Under the pieces are notes generated by a model that saw only the letters and a list, made by a program, of their open reading frames with translations, had not been told where the DNA came from and ran no database searches. A stretch of DNA of 64,000 nt, taken from assembly GCA_947629705.1 (NCBI GenBank), contig CANREN010000006.1, forward strand, positions 25,300-89,299, in the 5' to 3' direction. This stretch comes from an uncultured Alistipes sp. GTDB taxonomy: Bacteria > Bacteroidota > Bacteroidia > Bacteroidales > Rikenellaceae. Position numbers and translations under genes: made by a program. This document shows, piece by piece, positions 1-8,359 of the stretch (the first letter of the stretch is position 1; each line of letters starts with the position of its first letter).

Positions 1-418
1 TGCGCAGCAGGACGACCGTACCGGCCGGAATGATCCTGCCCATGGCCTGCCCGTTGTAAGTCATAGCGAAATCGCAGCCGCCGGCCATCGGCAGAAAGAG
101 ATGATCGTCCGGCTTCAGTTCGGAAATCCGCGCGATCTCTTTCTCGGCATCGGCCTTGTAGTAAGGTACGGGGCTGTGTTTGTCGAGTTCGGCGAACATG
201 TGGCCCTCGCCCGTGAGGAGCCAGAGTTTGTCGATCTGGGGGAATTTGGCGACCACGTGATCGGCGACATCGAGCGAGATGCCGTTGTGGCCGCGTTTGA
301 TCTGATAGAGATTCTCGCCGTGCGCCAGACCGATATAACGAGCAAAATAGTTGGTCGACATATTCGCCCACCGAATCACCGCCTCCATACGCTCCCAATT
401 ATTCAGCTTTTTTCTCAT
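1..418 (-). CDS. Phage-repressor-like HTH transcriptional regulator (partial)
   Basis: The gene reads leftwards from ATG at 418 and runs off the window edge, so only about 139 N-terminal residues are visible. The first 70 residues look like an XRE/phage-repressor helix-turn-helix: ARYIGLAHGENLYQIKRG followed by the typical LWLLTGEGHMF junction. After a linker comes PDDHLFLPMAGGCDFAM, which resembles the start of a LexA/S24-type C-terminal domain, but any catalytic Ser/Lys pair would lie outside the window. Repressors of this form are common single genes in Bacteroidales and need not mark a prophage. It diverges from tRNA-Arg. The target genes cannot be told. Confidence 0.72.
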   Translation of the reverse strand, partial: MRKKLNNWERMEAVIRWANMSTNYFARYIGLAHGENLYQIKRGHNGISLDVADHVVAKFPQIDKLWLLTGEGHMFAELDKHSPVPYYKADAEKEIARISELKPDDHLFLPMAGGCDFAMTYNGQAMGRIIPAGTVVLLR

Positions 419-423
419 TTTTC

Positions 424-454
424 TTGTTTCAATAAAAAAATTTTCGCACCTTTG
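424..454 (+). promoter_or_regulatory. Bacteroidetes-type promoter of tRNA-Arg
   Basis: A -33 TTG (424-426) is followed after 20 bp by CACCTTTG (447-454), a one-mismatch match to the -7 consensus TAnnTTTG. The tRNA begins 7 bp downstream. Confidence 0.6.
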
Positions 455-461
455 CGCATCC

Positions 462-533
462 GGTCCCGTAGTTCAATGGATAGAATACAAGATTCCGGTT
501 CTTACGATATGGGTTCGATTCCCGTCGGGACTA
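462..533 (+). tRNA. tRNA-Arg(CCG)
   Basis: A 72-nt cloverleaf. The acceptor stem GGTCCCG pairs with CGGGACT, the D arm starts GTTC, the anticodon loop is TTCCGGT giving anticodon CCG, and the T loop is TTCGATT in a 5-bp stem. The anticodon stem has a C-A mismatch at its outermost pair. The discriminator is A and no CCA is encoded, as usual in Bacteroidetes. It reads the CGG arginine codon. Confidence 0.93.
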
Positions 534-539
534 CTTCAG

Positions 540-577
540 ACACAAGTGCATCGGTTCGATGCGCTTGTGTTTTTTTC
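540..577 (+). terminator. Rho-independent terminator of tRNA-Arg
   Basis: Two 14-nt arms (ACACAAGTGCATCG and CGATGCGCTTGTGT, one G-U pair) with loop GTT are followed directly by a run of seven T. Confidence 0.88.
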
Positions 578-973
578 TCTCTCCGCAGGGCCCGTATCGC
601 CGCAAGTCCGTCGCAAGACACAATCCAACAAAAATAGCAACAATTTTCGTTTTATCCATACGAAAAAAAGGAAAATCCTTGTTCCATACGGTCAAAAAAC
701 GAACGATTCGGTAAGAAACGGTACAAAAAAAAGACGCGGACAAACCATTTATCCGTTTTCCAGGCCTTCGACTGCCCGCATAGCAAGATAAAAGATAATG
801 TCCGAGCAACGAGCGCAGACACTGACATTTCCGCAAATATACAAATTTTATGCGACAAGAGATGCAGGAGGCGGAGAAATCCGTACCGCCGTGCGCAAAA
901 AAACGCCGCAAGCGCGACGAAACGGAACACAAAGCGGCGGGACGAAGACTGCGGCCGTTCAAACGGGCCTCCG
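578..973. other. Intergenic region without a convincing gene
   Basis: About 400 bp lie between the tRNA-Arg terminator and the typA stop codon. The only clear signal is a minus-strand TATATTTG (834-841), a perfect -7 box. An ATG at 828 falls at the predicted transcription start and opens a 58-codon frame to 652 that I do not recognise. I see no structured RNA, and the other open frames look like noise. Confidence 0.4.
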
Positions 974-2776
974 TTACTTACCGGCGCGTTTGCGATCGAC
1001 CTCGTGCAGCAGAATCTTCCGCAGACGCATGGCACGGGGCGTTACCTCGACGTATTCATCCTCTTTGATGTATTCGAGCGCCTCTTCCAGCGTAAAGAGC
1101 TTCGGCGGCACGATGACCGCCTTGTCGTCCGAGCCCGAAGCCCGCATGTTGGTCAGCTGCTTCGACTTCGTAACATTCACCGTGATATCGTTCTGCCGCG
1201 TGTGCTCGCCGATGACCTGCCCCTCGTAGACCTGATCCATCGGGTTGATGAAGAACCGTCCGCGATCCTGCAGCTTGTCGATCGAATAGGCATAGGCCGT
1301 GCCCGTCTCGCCCGAAATGATCGAACCGTTCGTGCGCATCTCGATATCGCCCACCCACGGTTCGAAATCCTTGAGCCGGTGGGTCATCACCGCCTCGCCC
1401 GCCGTCGCCGTCAGCATGTTCGAACGCAGACCGATGATGCCGCGCGACGGAATATCGAACTCCAGCCGCACGCGGTCGCCGTTCGACACCATGTTCGTCA
1501 GCATGCCCTTGCGCTTGGTCGCCATCTCGATGACCGTTCCGGAGTGTTCCTCGGGACAGTCGACCGTCATCTCCTCAATCGGTTCGCACTTTTTGCCGTC
1601 GATCATCTTGGTGATGACCCGCGGCTGGCCCACCTGCAGCTCGTAGCCCTCGCGGCGCATGGTCTCAATGAGCACCGACAGATGCAGCACGCCGCGCCCG
1701 AATACGTTGAAGCTGTCGGCCGACGGCCCGGGCGTTACGCGCAGCGCCAGATTCTTCTCTAATTCGCGGTCGAGACGCTCCTTGATATGGCGCGAGGTTA
1801 CGAATTTGCCGTCCTTGCCGAAGAAGGGCGAATTGTTGATCGTGAAGAGCATCGACATGGTGGGTTCGTCGATGGCGATCGGAGGCAGCGGTTCGGGATT
1901 CTCGTAATCGCAGATCGTATCGCCGATATCGAATCCGTCGATTCCCATGACGGCGCAGATTTCGCCGCAGGGCACCTCCCCGACCTTTTTTTTGCCCAGG
2001 CCCTCGAAGACCATCAATTCGCGGATTTTGGTCTTGATCATCGTTTTGCCGTCGCGTTTGGCTAACGTAACGTTCTGACCCGTGCGCAACGAGCCGCGCG
2101 TTACCTTGCCGACGGCGATCCGGCCCGTGTACGACGAGTATTCCAGCGACGTGATCAACAGCTGGGGCGTTCCCTCGACGACTTCCGGTTCGGGGATGTC
2201 GTCGATGATGGCATCCAACAGCGGCACGATCGAATCGGTCGGCCGGTTCCACTTGTGGGACATCCAGCCCTGTTTGGCCGAGCCGTAGATGGTCTTGTAA
2301 TCGAGCTGATCCTCGGTCGCATCGAGCGAAAACATCAAGTCGAAGACCTGTTCGTTCACCACCTCGGGACGGCAGTTGGGTTTGTCGACCTTGTTGATGA
2401 CGACGATGGGTTTCTTGCCCAGCGCAAGCGCCTTTTGCAGCACGAAGCGGGTCTGCGGCATCGTTCCCTCGAACGCATCGACCAGCAGCAGCACGCCGTC
2501 GCACATGTTGAGCACCCGTTCGACCTCGCCGCCGAAATCGGCGTGGCCCGGCGTGTCGATGATATTGATTTTATACTCCTTGTAGATGACCGAAACGTTC
2601 TTCGAGAGGATCGTGATCCCCCGTTCGCGTTCGAGGTCGTTGTTATCCAGAATCAGTTCGCCGTTTTGTTTGGCGTTGTCGCGGAGCAGGTGTCCCGCCA
2701 AGATCATTTTATCGACAAGCGTGGTTTTACCGTGATCCACGTGGGCAATAATCGCAATATTGCGCAGTTTTCGCAT
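974..2776 (-). CDS. typA: Translational GTPase TypA/BipA
   Basis: A ribosome-associated GTPase of the EF-G family that helps 50S assembly and stress adaptation. The 600 residues match the family's usual length of about 600-615. The P-loop AHVDHGKTTL lies at about residues 11-20, followed by the switch motif RERGITI, DTPGHADFGGEVER (G3) and NKVDKP (G4). The C-terminal half has the TypA hallmarks SRGIIGLRSNMLTATAGEAV and GEHTRQNDI. It is a single gene divergent from aroB, with its own promoter at 2797-2804. The ATG at 2776 gives the canonical start MRKLRNIAIIAH. Confidence 0.97.
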   Translation of the reverse strand: MRKLRNIAIIAHVDHGKTTLVDKMILAGHLLRDNAKQNGELILDNNDLERERGITILSKNVSVIYKEYKINIIDTPGHADFGGEVERVLNMCDGVLLLVDAFEGTMPQTRFVLQKALALGKKPIVVINKVDKPNCRPEVVNEQVFDLMFSLDATEDQLDYKTIYGSAKQGWMSHKWNRPTDSIVPLLDAIIDDIPEPEVVEGTPQLLITSLEYSSYTGRIAVGKVTRGSLRTGQNVTLAKRDGKTMIKTKIRELMVFEGLGKKKVGEVPCGEICAVMGIDGFDIGDTICDYENPEPLPPIAIDEPTMSMLFTINNSPFFGKDGKFVTSRHIKERLDRELEKNLALRVTPGPSADSFNVFGRGVLHLSVLIETMRREGYELQVGQPRVITKMIDGKKCEPIEEMTVDCPEEHSGTVIEMATKRKGMLTNMVSNGDRVRLEFDIPSRGIIGLRSNMLTATAGEAVMTHRLKDFEPWVGDIEMRTNGSIISGETGTAYAYSIDKLQDRGRFFINPMDQVYEGQVIGEHTRQNDITVNVTKSKQLTNMRASGSDDKAVIVPPKLFTLEEALEYIKEDEYVEVTPRAMRLRKILLHEVDRKRAGK

Positions 2777-2796
2777 AACAAAATCATTTACGGCGC

Positions 2797-2804
2797 AAAG
2801 GTAC
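2797..2804 (-). promoter_or_regulatory. typA promoter (-7 box)
   Basis: TACCTTTG on the minus strand, 21 nt upstream of the typA ATG, matches TAnnTTTG exactly. Confidence 0.65.
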
Positions 2805-2826
2805 GCAAATTATCGGGAAAATATAC

Positions 2827-2834
2827 TACTTTTG
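2827..2834 (+). promoter_or_regulatory. aroB promoter (-7 box)
   Basis: TACTTTTG, 29 nt upstream of the aroB ATG. It forms a compact divergent promoter pair with the typA box. Confidence 0.65.
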
Positions 2835-2862
2835 CATGCTTCTTAAAAAAGTATAATAACTT

Positions 2863-3906
2863 ATGCAGCCATCGTTCGTCATCGGATCCGCGAGCCGGAT
2901 TTATATCGGCCCGGTCAATGAAATTCTGCCCGAGGTGTTGCCGAAGAACCGCGTCGCGGCCATTTCGGACGCCGCCATCGACCGGCTCCACCCCGAACTG
3001 CTGGCCTCCTGCGAGACCGTGCTCGTCGGCAAGGGCGAAAGCATCAAGACGCTGCAGACGATCGAAACGGTCTGCCGCAAATTTTTGGAGGCGGGCATCG
3101 ACCGGTCGACCTTCGTGCTGGGCATCGGCGGCGGCATCGTTACAGATATCACGGGATTCGCCGCCTCGACCTACATGCGGGGGCTCCGCTTCGGATTCAT
3201 TCCGACCACCCTGCTCGGGCAGGTCGACGCGGCCATAGGCGGCAAGAACGGGGTCAACATCGACGGGTACAAGAATATCGCCGGCACGTTCAATCAACCG
3301 CAGTTCGTCATCTGCGATCCGGCGCTGCTCGCCACGCTTCCCGAGCGGGAGTTTCGGGCTGGGTTAGCCGAAATCATCAAGATAGCGGTCATCGCCGATG
3401 CGGAGCTTTTCGCCCGATTGGAGACGGTCGACTTCGCGCGGCTGCGCAGCGACCGCGAGCTGTTGGCGGAGATCATTCGGGCCGCCATCCGCAACAAGGC
3501 GGCGATCGTCGAACGCGACGAACACGAAGCGGGCGAACGCCGCAAACTCAACCTCGGGCACACGCTGGCCCATGCCATCGAAAAATGCTCCACCCGGCTG
3601 AATCACGGCGAAGCGGTGGCCGTCGGCATGAAACGGATAGCGGAAGCAGCCGTGCAGGCCGGTCTGCTGGCGGCGGGCGACTGCGAACGCATCACGGCGC
3701 TGCTCGTCCGCGCCGGTTTCGCGTTGGAACAGCCGATCGAGACGAAACGGATGCTGAAAGAGGTAACCAAAGACAAAAAGAGCCGGGACGGCCTGGTGCG
3801 CATCGTCTTTCCGACCCGCATCGGCGATTGTATCGTGCGAACCATGCAGCCGAACGAGTTCGCCTCGCTGATGCAGCGACAGACGAAAAAGGAAGGGGCG
3901 ATTTGA
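2863..3906 (+). CDS. aroB: 3-dehydroquinate synthase
   Basis: The second enzyme of the shikimate pathway, which converts DAHP to 3-dehydroquinate using NAD+ and a divalent metal. The 347 residues match the family. The nucleotide-binding stretch is LGIGGGIVTDITGFAAS (about residues 85-101), then GGKNGVNIDGYKNIAG. Metal ligands are visible as the Glu of GLAEIIK and the His residues of GHTLAHAIE and NHGEAVAVGM. The C-terminal DKKSRDGLVRIVFP is also typical. It is a single gene convergent with panB, with a 54-bp gap that holds no obvious hairpin. Confidence 0.96.
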   Translation: MQPSFVIGSASRIYIGPVNEILPEVLPKNRVAAISDAAIDRLHPELLASCETVLVGKGESIKTLQTIETVCRKFLEAGIDRSTFVLGIGGGIVTDITGFAASTYMRGLRFGFIPTTLLGQVDAAIGGKNGVNIDGYKNIAGTFNQPQFVICDPALLATLPEREFRAGLAEIIKIAVIADAELFARLETVDFARLRSDRELLAEIIRAAIRNKAAIVERDEHEAGERRKLNLGHTLAHAIEKCSTRLNHGEAVAVGMKRIAEAAVQAGLLAAGDCERITALLVRAGFALEQPIETKRMLKEVTKDKKSRDGLVRIVFPTRIGDCIVRTMQPNEFASLMQRQTKKEGAI

Positions 3907-3960
3907 TCGTCCCCTCGCTTTCACGCCGCTATATTTCTATAATATACTTCCGGCCGCGTT

Positions 3961-4776
3961 TCAATATTGCTCCTTTTCGTTCGGGAAATCGCCCGATTTC
4001 ACATCGGCGATATAACGCGTTACGGCATCGGTCATCACCCCGTGCAGATCGGCATACCGACGCAGGAAGCGCGGCGAAAAGCCCTTGTTGAGCCCTACCA
4101 TGTCGTGAATGACCAGCACCTGGCCATCCGTACCGCCGCCCGCACCGATGCCGATGGTCGGAATCGGAATCTCTTTCGTAACCCGGGTCGCCAACGCCGC
4201 CGGAATTTTTTCCAGCACGACGGCGAAACAGCCCGCATCGCTCAACAGATGGGCATCGCGCACGAGCTTCTCGGCCTCGGCCTCCTCTCTCGCCCGAACG
4301 TTGTAGGTTCCGAACTTATGGATGGATTGCGGCGTCAGCCCGAGGTGCCCCATCACCGGAATGCCGGCCGTCAGAATGCGCTGCACCGATTCGAGAATCT
4401 CCTCGCCGCCCTCCAGCTTCACGGCATCGGCCTCGGTCTCCTTCATGATGCGCACCGCCGAATCGAGCGCCAGCTTCGAGTTGCCCTGATAGGTACCGAA
4501 CGGCATGTCGACGACGATAAGCGCACGCGGTGCCCCGCGCGTTACCGAACGGGCGTGATAGATCATCATATCGAGCGTAATCGGAACGGTCGTTTCGTAA
4601 CCGGCCATAACGTTGGCCGCCGAATCGCCGACTAAAATGACGTCGATACCGGCGGCATCGACGATCCTGGCCATCGAATAATCGTAAGAGGTGAGCATGG
4701 AGATCTTTTCGCCCCGCTGCTTCATCTCCGTCAGGCGGTAGGTCGTAACCGCCCGAACCGTACTTTCCACGGACAT
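3961..4776 (-). CDS. panB: 3-methyl-2-oxobutanoate hydroxymethyltransferase
   Basis: The first committed step of pantothenate (vitamin B5/CoA) synthesis. It moves a hydroxymethyl group from methylene-THF to 2-oxoisovalerate, giving ketopantoate. The 271 residues are a normal length. Visible motifs are the Mg-binding [12 protein letters not shown] (about 47-58), [24 protein letters not shown], the catalytic-Glu stretch AVVLEKIP, and PTIGIGAG. No panC or panD is adjacent. Its promoter overlaps the stop codon of the upstream methyltransferase gene, so it can be transcribed alone or by read-through. Confidence 0.96.
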   Translation of the reverse strand: MSVESTVRAVTTYRLTEMKQRGEKISMLTSYDYSMARIVDAAGIDVILVGDSAANVMAGYETTVPITLDMMIYHARSVTRGAPRALIVVDMPFGTYQGNSKLALDSAVRIMKETEADAVKLEGGEEILESVQRILTAGIPVMGHLGLTPQSIHKFGTYNVRAREEAEAEKLVRDAHLLSDAGCFAVVLEKIPAALATRVTKEIPIPTIGIGAGGGTDGQVLVIHDMVGLNKGFSPRFLRRYADLHGVMTDAVTRYIADVKSGDFPNEKEQY

Positions 4777-4807
4777 TTTTTTTCGAATTTTTGGGTTAAA
4801 TCGGGGG

Positions 4808-4815
4808 CAAAGTTA
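4808..4815 (-). promoter_or_regulatory. panB promoter embedded in the preceding stop codon
   Basis: TAACTTTG, a perfect TAnnTTTG box, whose first three bases are the TAA stop of the methyltransferase gene at 4813-5349. The panB ATG lies 31 nt downstream. Confidence 0.6.
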
Positions 4816-5349
4816 ACGATTCGGACGAATCCGACAAAAAAAGTTCCACAAAACCACGCCGCCCGAGACCGACACGTTCAACGAATGTTTCACCCCCATC
4901 TGCGGAATCTCGACGGCGCCGTCGCACCGGTCGACCGCCGCTTGGCTCACACCGGCCACTTCATTGCCGAAGACGAGCGCATACCGGCGGCCCGTCTCGG
5001 GGCGGAAATCGTCCAGCATCGTCGCACCGGCCACCTGTTCGACGGCATAGACAAGGTACCCCCGCTCATGCAATGCGTCGATGCAGGCCTCGGTCGATTC
5101 GCAATAACTCCACGGCACGGTCAGTTCGGCCCCCAGCGCTGTCTTGTGGATGTCGCGGGCGGGAGGCGTCGCCGTAATCCCGCACAAAGCGAGGTGTTCG
5201 ACCCCGAACGCATCGGACGTCCGGAAGAACGCACCGACATTCTGCATCGAACGCACGTTGTCGAGTACGACCGTAACGGCCATCTTCTCCATAGCGGCAT
5301 AGGCTTCGGGGGTCGGACGCCCCAATTCTTCGTTGGTGATCTTGCGCAT
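4813..5349 (-). CDS. SPOUT (TrmH/SpoU) family RNA methyltransferase
   Basis: A predicted 2'-O-ribose RNA methyltransferase with the three knotted SPOUT motifs in order: NVRSMQNVGAFFRTSDAFG (motif 1, about residues 31-49), ALVFGNEVAGVS (motif 2) and IPQMGVKHSLNVSVSGGVVLW (motif 3), where the S-adenosylmethionine knot forms. At 178 residues it is the minimal catalytic domain with no N-terminal RNA-binding extension. That resembles small TrmH-like proteins, but the exact tRNA or rRNA target cannot be read from sequence. It has its own -7 box at 5414-5421 and sits upstream of panB on the same strand. Confidence 0.9.
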   Translation of the reverse strand: MRKITNEELGRPTPEAYAAMEKMAVTVVLDNVRSMQNVGAFFRTSDAFGVEHLALCGITATPPARDIHKTALGAELTVPWSYCESTEACIDALHERGYLVYAVEQVAGATMLDDFRPETGRRYALVFGNEVAGVSQAAVDRCDGAVEIPQMGVKHSLNVSVSGGVVLWNFFCRIRPNR

Positions 5350-5413
5350 ACGAATGTTTTTCGGAAATCAGCGTGCAATCATATATCGGAGCATGGACGT
5401 ATATAATTGCCCC

Positions 5414-5421
5414 CAAAAGTA
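5414..5421 (-). promoter_or_regulatory. Promoter of the SPOUT methyltransferase gene
   Basis: TACTTTTG on the minus strand, 64 nt upstream of the ATG at 5349. Confidence 0.6.
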
Positions 5422-5442
5422 GTCAAATAAAAAATTTTTACC

Positions 5443-5450
5443 TATTTTTG
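5443..5450 (+). promoter_or_regulatory. Promoter of the outer-membrane barrel gene
   Basis: TATTTTTG matches TAnnTTTG and lies 22 nt upstream of the ATG at 5473. Confidence 0.6.
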
Positions 5451-5472
5451 AGGCGCAAATCCACGAGGAATC

Positions 5473-6579
5473 ATGTCAATGAAAAAACGGATGCTGGTGT
5501 TGTGCCTCGCCGCGGCGACGTTTGCGCAGGCCTCCGCCCAGCAAATCATCGCCGGAGCCGATTTCACGACCCGTTTCGACAACCGCGAATATACCGGAAA
5601 CACGTTCGGCCACTCGCAGACGCTGTTCAGCGCCCGGCTGGCACCCCGCATCGGCCTCGAATGGATGGAGAAGAACCGGTTGGTCTTCGGGGTCGAGATG
5701 CTGCAGAACTTCGGCGAGCACAACGGCATGCGCGAACCGTTTTTGAGCGATGTCAAACCGCTGATGTACTACCGGTTCAAGACGGAGCACGTACAGGCGG
5801 ACGCGGGCATCTTCGACCGCAGCGAGTTGGCGGGCGACTACTCGACCGCCTTTTTCAGCGATTCGACCCGCTTCTATCACAATCGTTTGTCCGGTTTCCT
5901 CGGCCGCTATCGTTCGACCGAACGCCGCGACACCTACGTGGAGCTGGCGCTCGACTGGGAAGGAATGCTCGGCGAGACGACCCGCGAAAAGTTCCGCATC
6001 CTCTCGGCCGGCCGCAGCACGCTCGACAAGGGGTTTTATTTCGGCTATGCGTTCTCGCTCTTTCATTTCGCCATGTCGGAACAGGTCGGCAATGTTTCGG
6101 ACAACCTGCTTCTCAATCCGTATGTCGGCTGGAAATTCAACGCCTTCCTCGGCTTCGACCTCCGTGCCGGACTGCTTTTCGCACCGCAGCGCGGCCGCAG
6201 CGTCGACAACGAATGGAAAAAACCGTGCGGCGGACAAGTGGACATCGTCCTCCGCAAATGGGGCGTCGAATTGGAGAACAACCTCTACTTCGGCGACAAC
6301 CTCCAACCGCTGCGCTACGCCGCGGCCGATCCCCGGACGGGGCTCACCTACGGAACGGACGGCCTCTACGCCGGCGAGAGTTTCTACGCGACGACCGAAC
6401 ACCTCTACAACCGCACGTGGATCGGTTACGACAATCGGTTCTTCAACGACACGCTCACCGTCGAAGCGGGCATGGTATTCCACTACGACGGCACGGGAAT
6501 GGGGACGCAGCAAATCGTCCGGCTCTCGGTCAATCTCGAAAAACTTTTCGGCATCGGTCCGAAACACGAACACGAATGA
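5473..6579 (+). CDS. Predicted outer-membrane beta-barrel protein, unknown function
   Basis: The 368 residues begin with a clear Sec signal peptide (MSMKKRMLVLCLAAATFAQA, cleavage near ASA-QQ). The rest has alternating hydrophobic/aromatic strands typical of a barrel (RIGLEWMEKNRLVFGVEML, PLMYYRFKTEHVQADAGIF, TYVELALDWEGML, GVELENNLYFGDN), with a possible closing strand RLSVNLEKLFGI followed by a short charged tail. There is no plug domain, POTRA or lipobox. I recognise the type (a porin-like hypothetical protein of Bacteroidales) but not a function. glnS follows after 21 bp and may be co-transcribed. Confidence 0.75.
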   Translation: MSMKKRMLVLCLAAATFAQASAQQIIAGADFTTRFDNREYTGNTFGHSQTLFSARLAPRIGLEWMEKNRLVFGVEMLQNFGEHNGMREPFLSDVKPLMYYRFKTEHVQADAGIFDRSELAGDYSTAFFSDSTRFYHNRLSGFLGRYRSTERRDTYVELALDWEGMLGETTREKFRILSAGRSTLDKGFYFGYAFSLFHFAMSEQVGNVSDNLLLNPYVGWKFNAFLGFDLRAGLLFAPQRGRSVDNEWKKPCGGQVDIVLRKWGVELENNLYFGDNLQPLRYAAADPRTGLTYGTDGLYAGESFYATTEHLYNRTWIGYDNRFFNDTLTVEAGMVFHYDGTGMGTQQIVRLSVNLEKLFGIGPKHEHE

Positions 6580-6600
6580 CGGATAAAACACGCTAAAAAT

Positions 6601-8280
6601 ATGGCAAGCGAAACGAACGAAACACGCGAGAAGCCGCTGAACTTTCTCGAAGAGATCATCGAAACATCCATCGCCGAAGGCGAAAAACGCATCCGGACCC
6701 GTTTTCCGCCCGAGCCGAACGGTTATCTGCATATCGGCCACGCCAAAAGCATCTGCATCAATTTCGGGCTGGCCAAAAAGTACGGCGGCAAATGCAACCT
6801 GCGATTCGACGACACGAATCCCGTGAAAGAGGACGTCGAGTATGTCGATTCCATCAAGCGGGACATCCGCTGGTTGGGCTTCGAATGGGAGTTGGAGCGT
6901 TACGCATCGGACTACTTCGACCAGCTTTACGAATGGGCCATCGTGCTGATCAGGAAAGGGCTGGCCTACGTCGACGATCAAACGCAGGAACAGATCCGCG
7001 AAACCCGCGGCACCGTCTCGGAGCCCGGCAAGGAGTCGCCGTGGCGCAACCGCACGGTCGAAGAGAACCTCGACCTGTTCGAGCGTATGCGCAAGGGCGA
7101 GTTCGCCGACGGCGAAAAGGTATTGCGTGCGAAGATCGACATGGCCCACCCGAACATGCTGTTCCGCGACCCGATCATGTACCGCATCATCCACGCCGAG
7201 CACCACCGCACGGGAAACAAATGGTGCATCTACCCGATGTACGACTATGCCCACGGCCAAAGCGACTCGATCGAACGGATCACCCACTCGATCTGCACAC
7301 TCGAATTCGATGTGCACCGTCCGCTCTACGACTGGTTCATCCAGGCGCTGGATATTTTCCCCTCGCACCAGTACGAATTTGCGCGACTGAATCTCACCTA
7401 CACGATGATGTCGAAGCGCAAGCTGCTGAAACTCGTGCAGGAGGGCGTCGTCATGGGCTGGGACGACCCGCGTATGCCGACCATCTGCGCCTTGCGCCGC
7501 AAAGGCTACACGCCGGCTTCGGTGCGCAACTTCGCGGAGATGGTGGGCGTCGCCAAACGCGATAACGTGATCGATCTCAGCAAGCTGGAATACTGCGTGC
7601 GGGAAGACCTCAACAAGGTCGCCGAACGCCGAATGGCCGTTCTGAATCCATTGAAAGTGGTCGTTACGAACTACGACGAGCACAAAACCGAACTTTTCAC
7701 GGCCGTCAACAATCCGGAGGACGAGGCGGCGGGAACCCGGCAGGTACCCTTCTCGAAGGTCATCTATATCGAACGGGACGATTTCATGGAGAATCCGCCG
7801 AAAAAATTCTACCGGTTGCAGCCGGGCGGCGAGGTTCGTCTGCGCTACTCCTACCTCATCAAGTGCGAGGAGATTATCAAGGACGCCGAAGGCGACATCG
7901 TCGAATTGCACTGCACCTATGATCCGATGTCGGGCAACGGTTCGTCGAGCGACGGCCGCAAGGTGAAGGGGGTCATCCACTGGGTGTCGGCTAAAGATGC
8001 GTTGGAGGCCGAAATCCGGCTCTTCAATCCGCTTTTCACGAAAGAGGACCCCGACGACGTGGAGGAAGGCCAAACGTGGGAGGACAACCTCAATCCCGAA
8101 TCCATGGTGAAGATCAAAGGGTATTTGGAACCCTCGCTGCGCGACATTCCGATCGGACAGGCCGTGCAGTTCGAACGGGTGGGCTATTTCTGTCCAGACA
8201 CCGATTCGACGGCCGGCCATTTGGTCTTCAACCGCACCGTAACGCTGAAAGACTCGTGGGCAAAGCTCGCTGCCAAATAG
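6601..8280 (+). CDS. glnS: Glutamine--tRNA ligase
   Basis: A class I aminoacyl-tRNA synthetase that charges tRNA-Gln directly. The 559 residues match bacterial GlnRS. The HIGH signature is in [16 protein letters not shown] (about residues 37-52), followed by LRFDDTNP, and the KMSKS-equivalent is [11 protein letters not shown] (about 269). The C-terminal half is the two-beta-barrel anticodon-binding domain ([23 protein letters not shown] region). It has no own promoter that I can see and probably shares the transcript of the barrel gene upstream. It ends at a bidirectional terminator shared with mutS. Confidence 0.97.
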   Translation: MASETNETREKPLNFLEEIIETSIAEGEKRIRTRFPPEPNGYLHIGHAKSICINFGLAKKYGGKCNLRFDDTNPVKEDVEYVDSIKRDIRWLGFEWELERYASDYFDQLYEWAIVLIRKGLAYVDDQTQEQIRETRGTVSEPGKESPWRNRTVEENLDLFERMRKGEFADGEKVLRAKIDMAHPNMLFRDPIMYRIIHAEHHRTGNKWCIYPMYDYAHGQSDSIERITHSICTLEFDVHRPLYDWFIQALDIFPSHQYEFARLNLTYTMMSKRKLLKLVQEGVVMGWDDPRMPTICALRRKGYTPASVRNFAEMVGVAKRDNVIDLSKLEYCVREDLNKVAERRMAVLNPLKVVVTNYDEHKTELFTAVNNPEDEAAGTRQVPFSKVIYIERDDFMENPPKKFYRLQPGGEVRLRYSYLIKCEEIIKDAEGDIVELHCTYDPMSGNGSSSDGRKVKGVIHWVSAKDALEAEIRLFNPLFTKEDPDDVEEGQTWEDNLNPESMVKIKGYLEPSLRDIPIGQAVQFERVGYFCPDTDSTAGHLVFNRTVTLKDSWAKLAAK

Positions 8281-8325
8281 CTCGGAATGCCAAACGGCCC
8301 GGCGAGGATCGAATCCTCCCCGCAC

Positions 8326-8359
8326 AAAAAATCACCGGTCTACAAGCCGGTGATTTTTT
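8326..8359. terminator. Bidirectional terminator shared by glnS and mutS
   Basis: A 13-bp stem (AAAAAATCACCGG with CCGGTGATTTTTT) around an 8-nt loop. T-runs follow the stem in both orientations. The mutS stop codon (8340-8342) lies in the loop, so the last mutS codons form one arm. Confidence 0.85.

Noticed and set aside
1..418. Prophage edge
   Set aside because: A repressor-like gene alone is weak evidence. No integrase, capsid or other phage gene follows inside the window.
5476..8325. 949-codon minus-strand open frame
   Set aside because: Antisense to the barrel gene and glnS. It contains no recognisable motif and arises from the G+C-rich codon bias.
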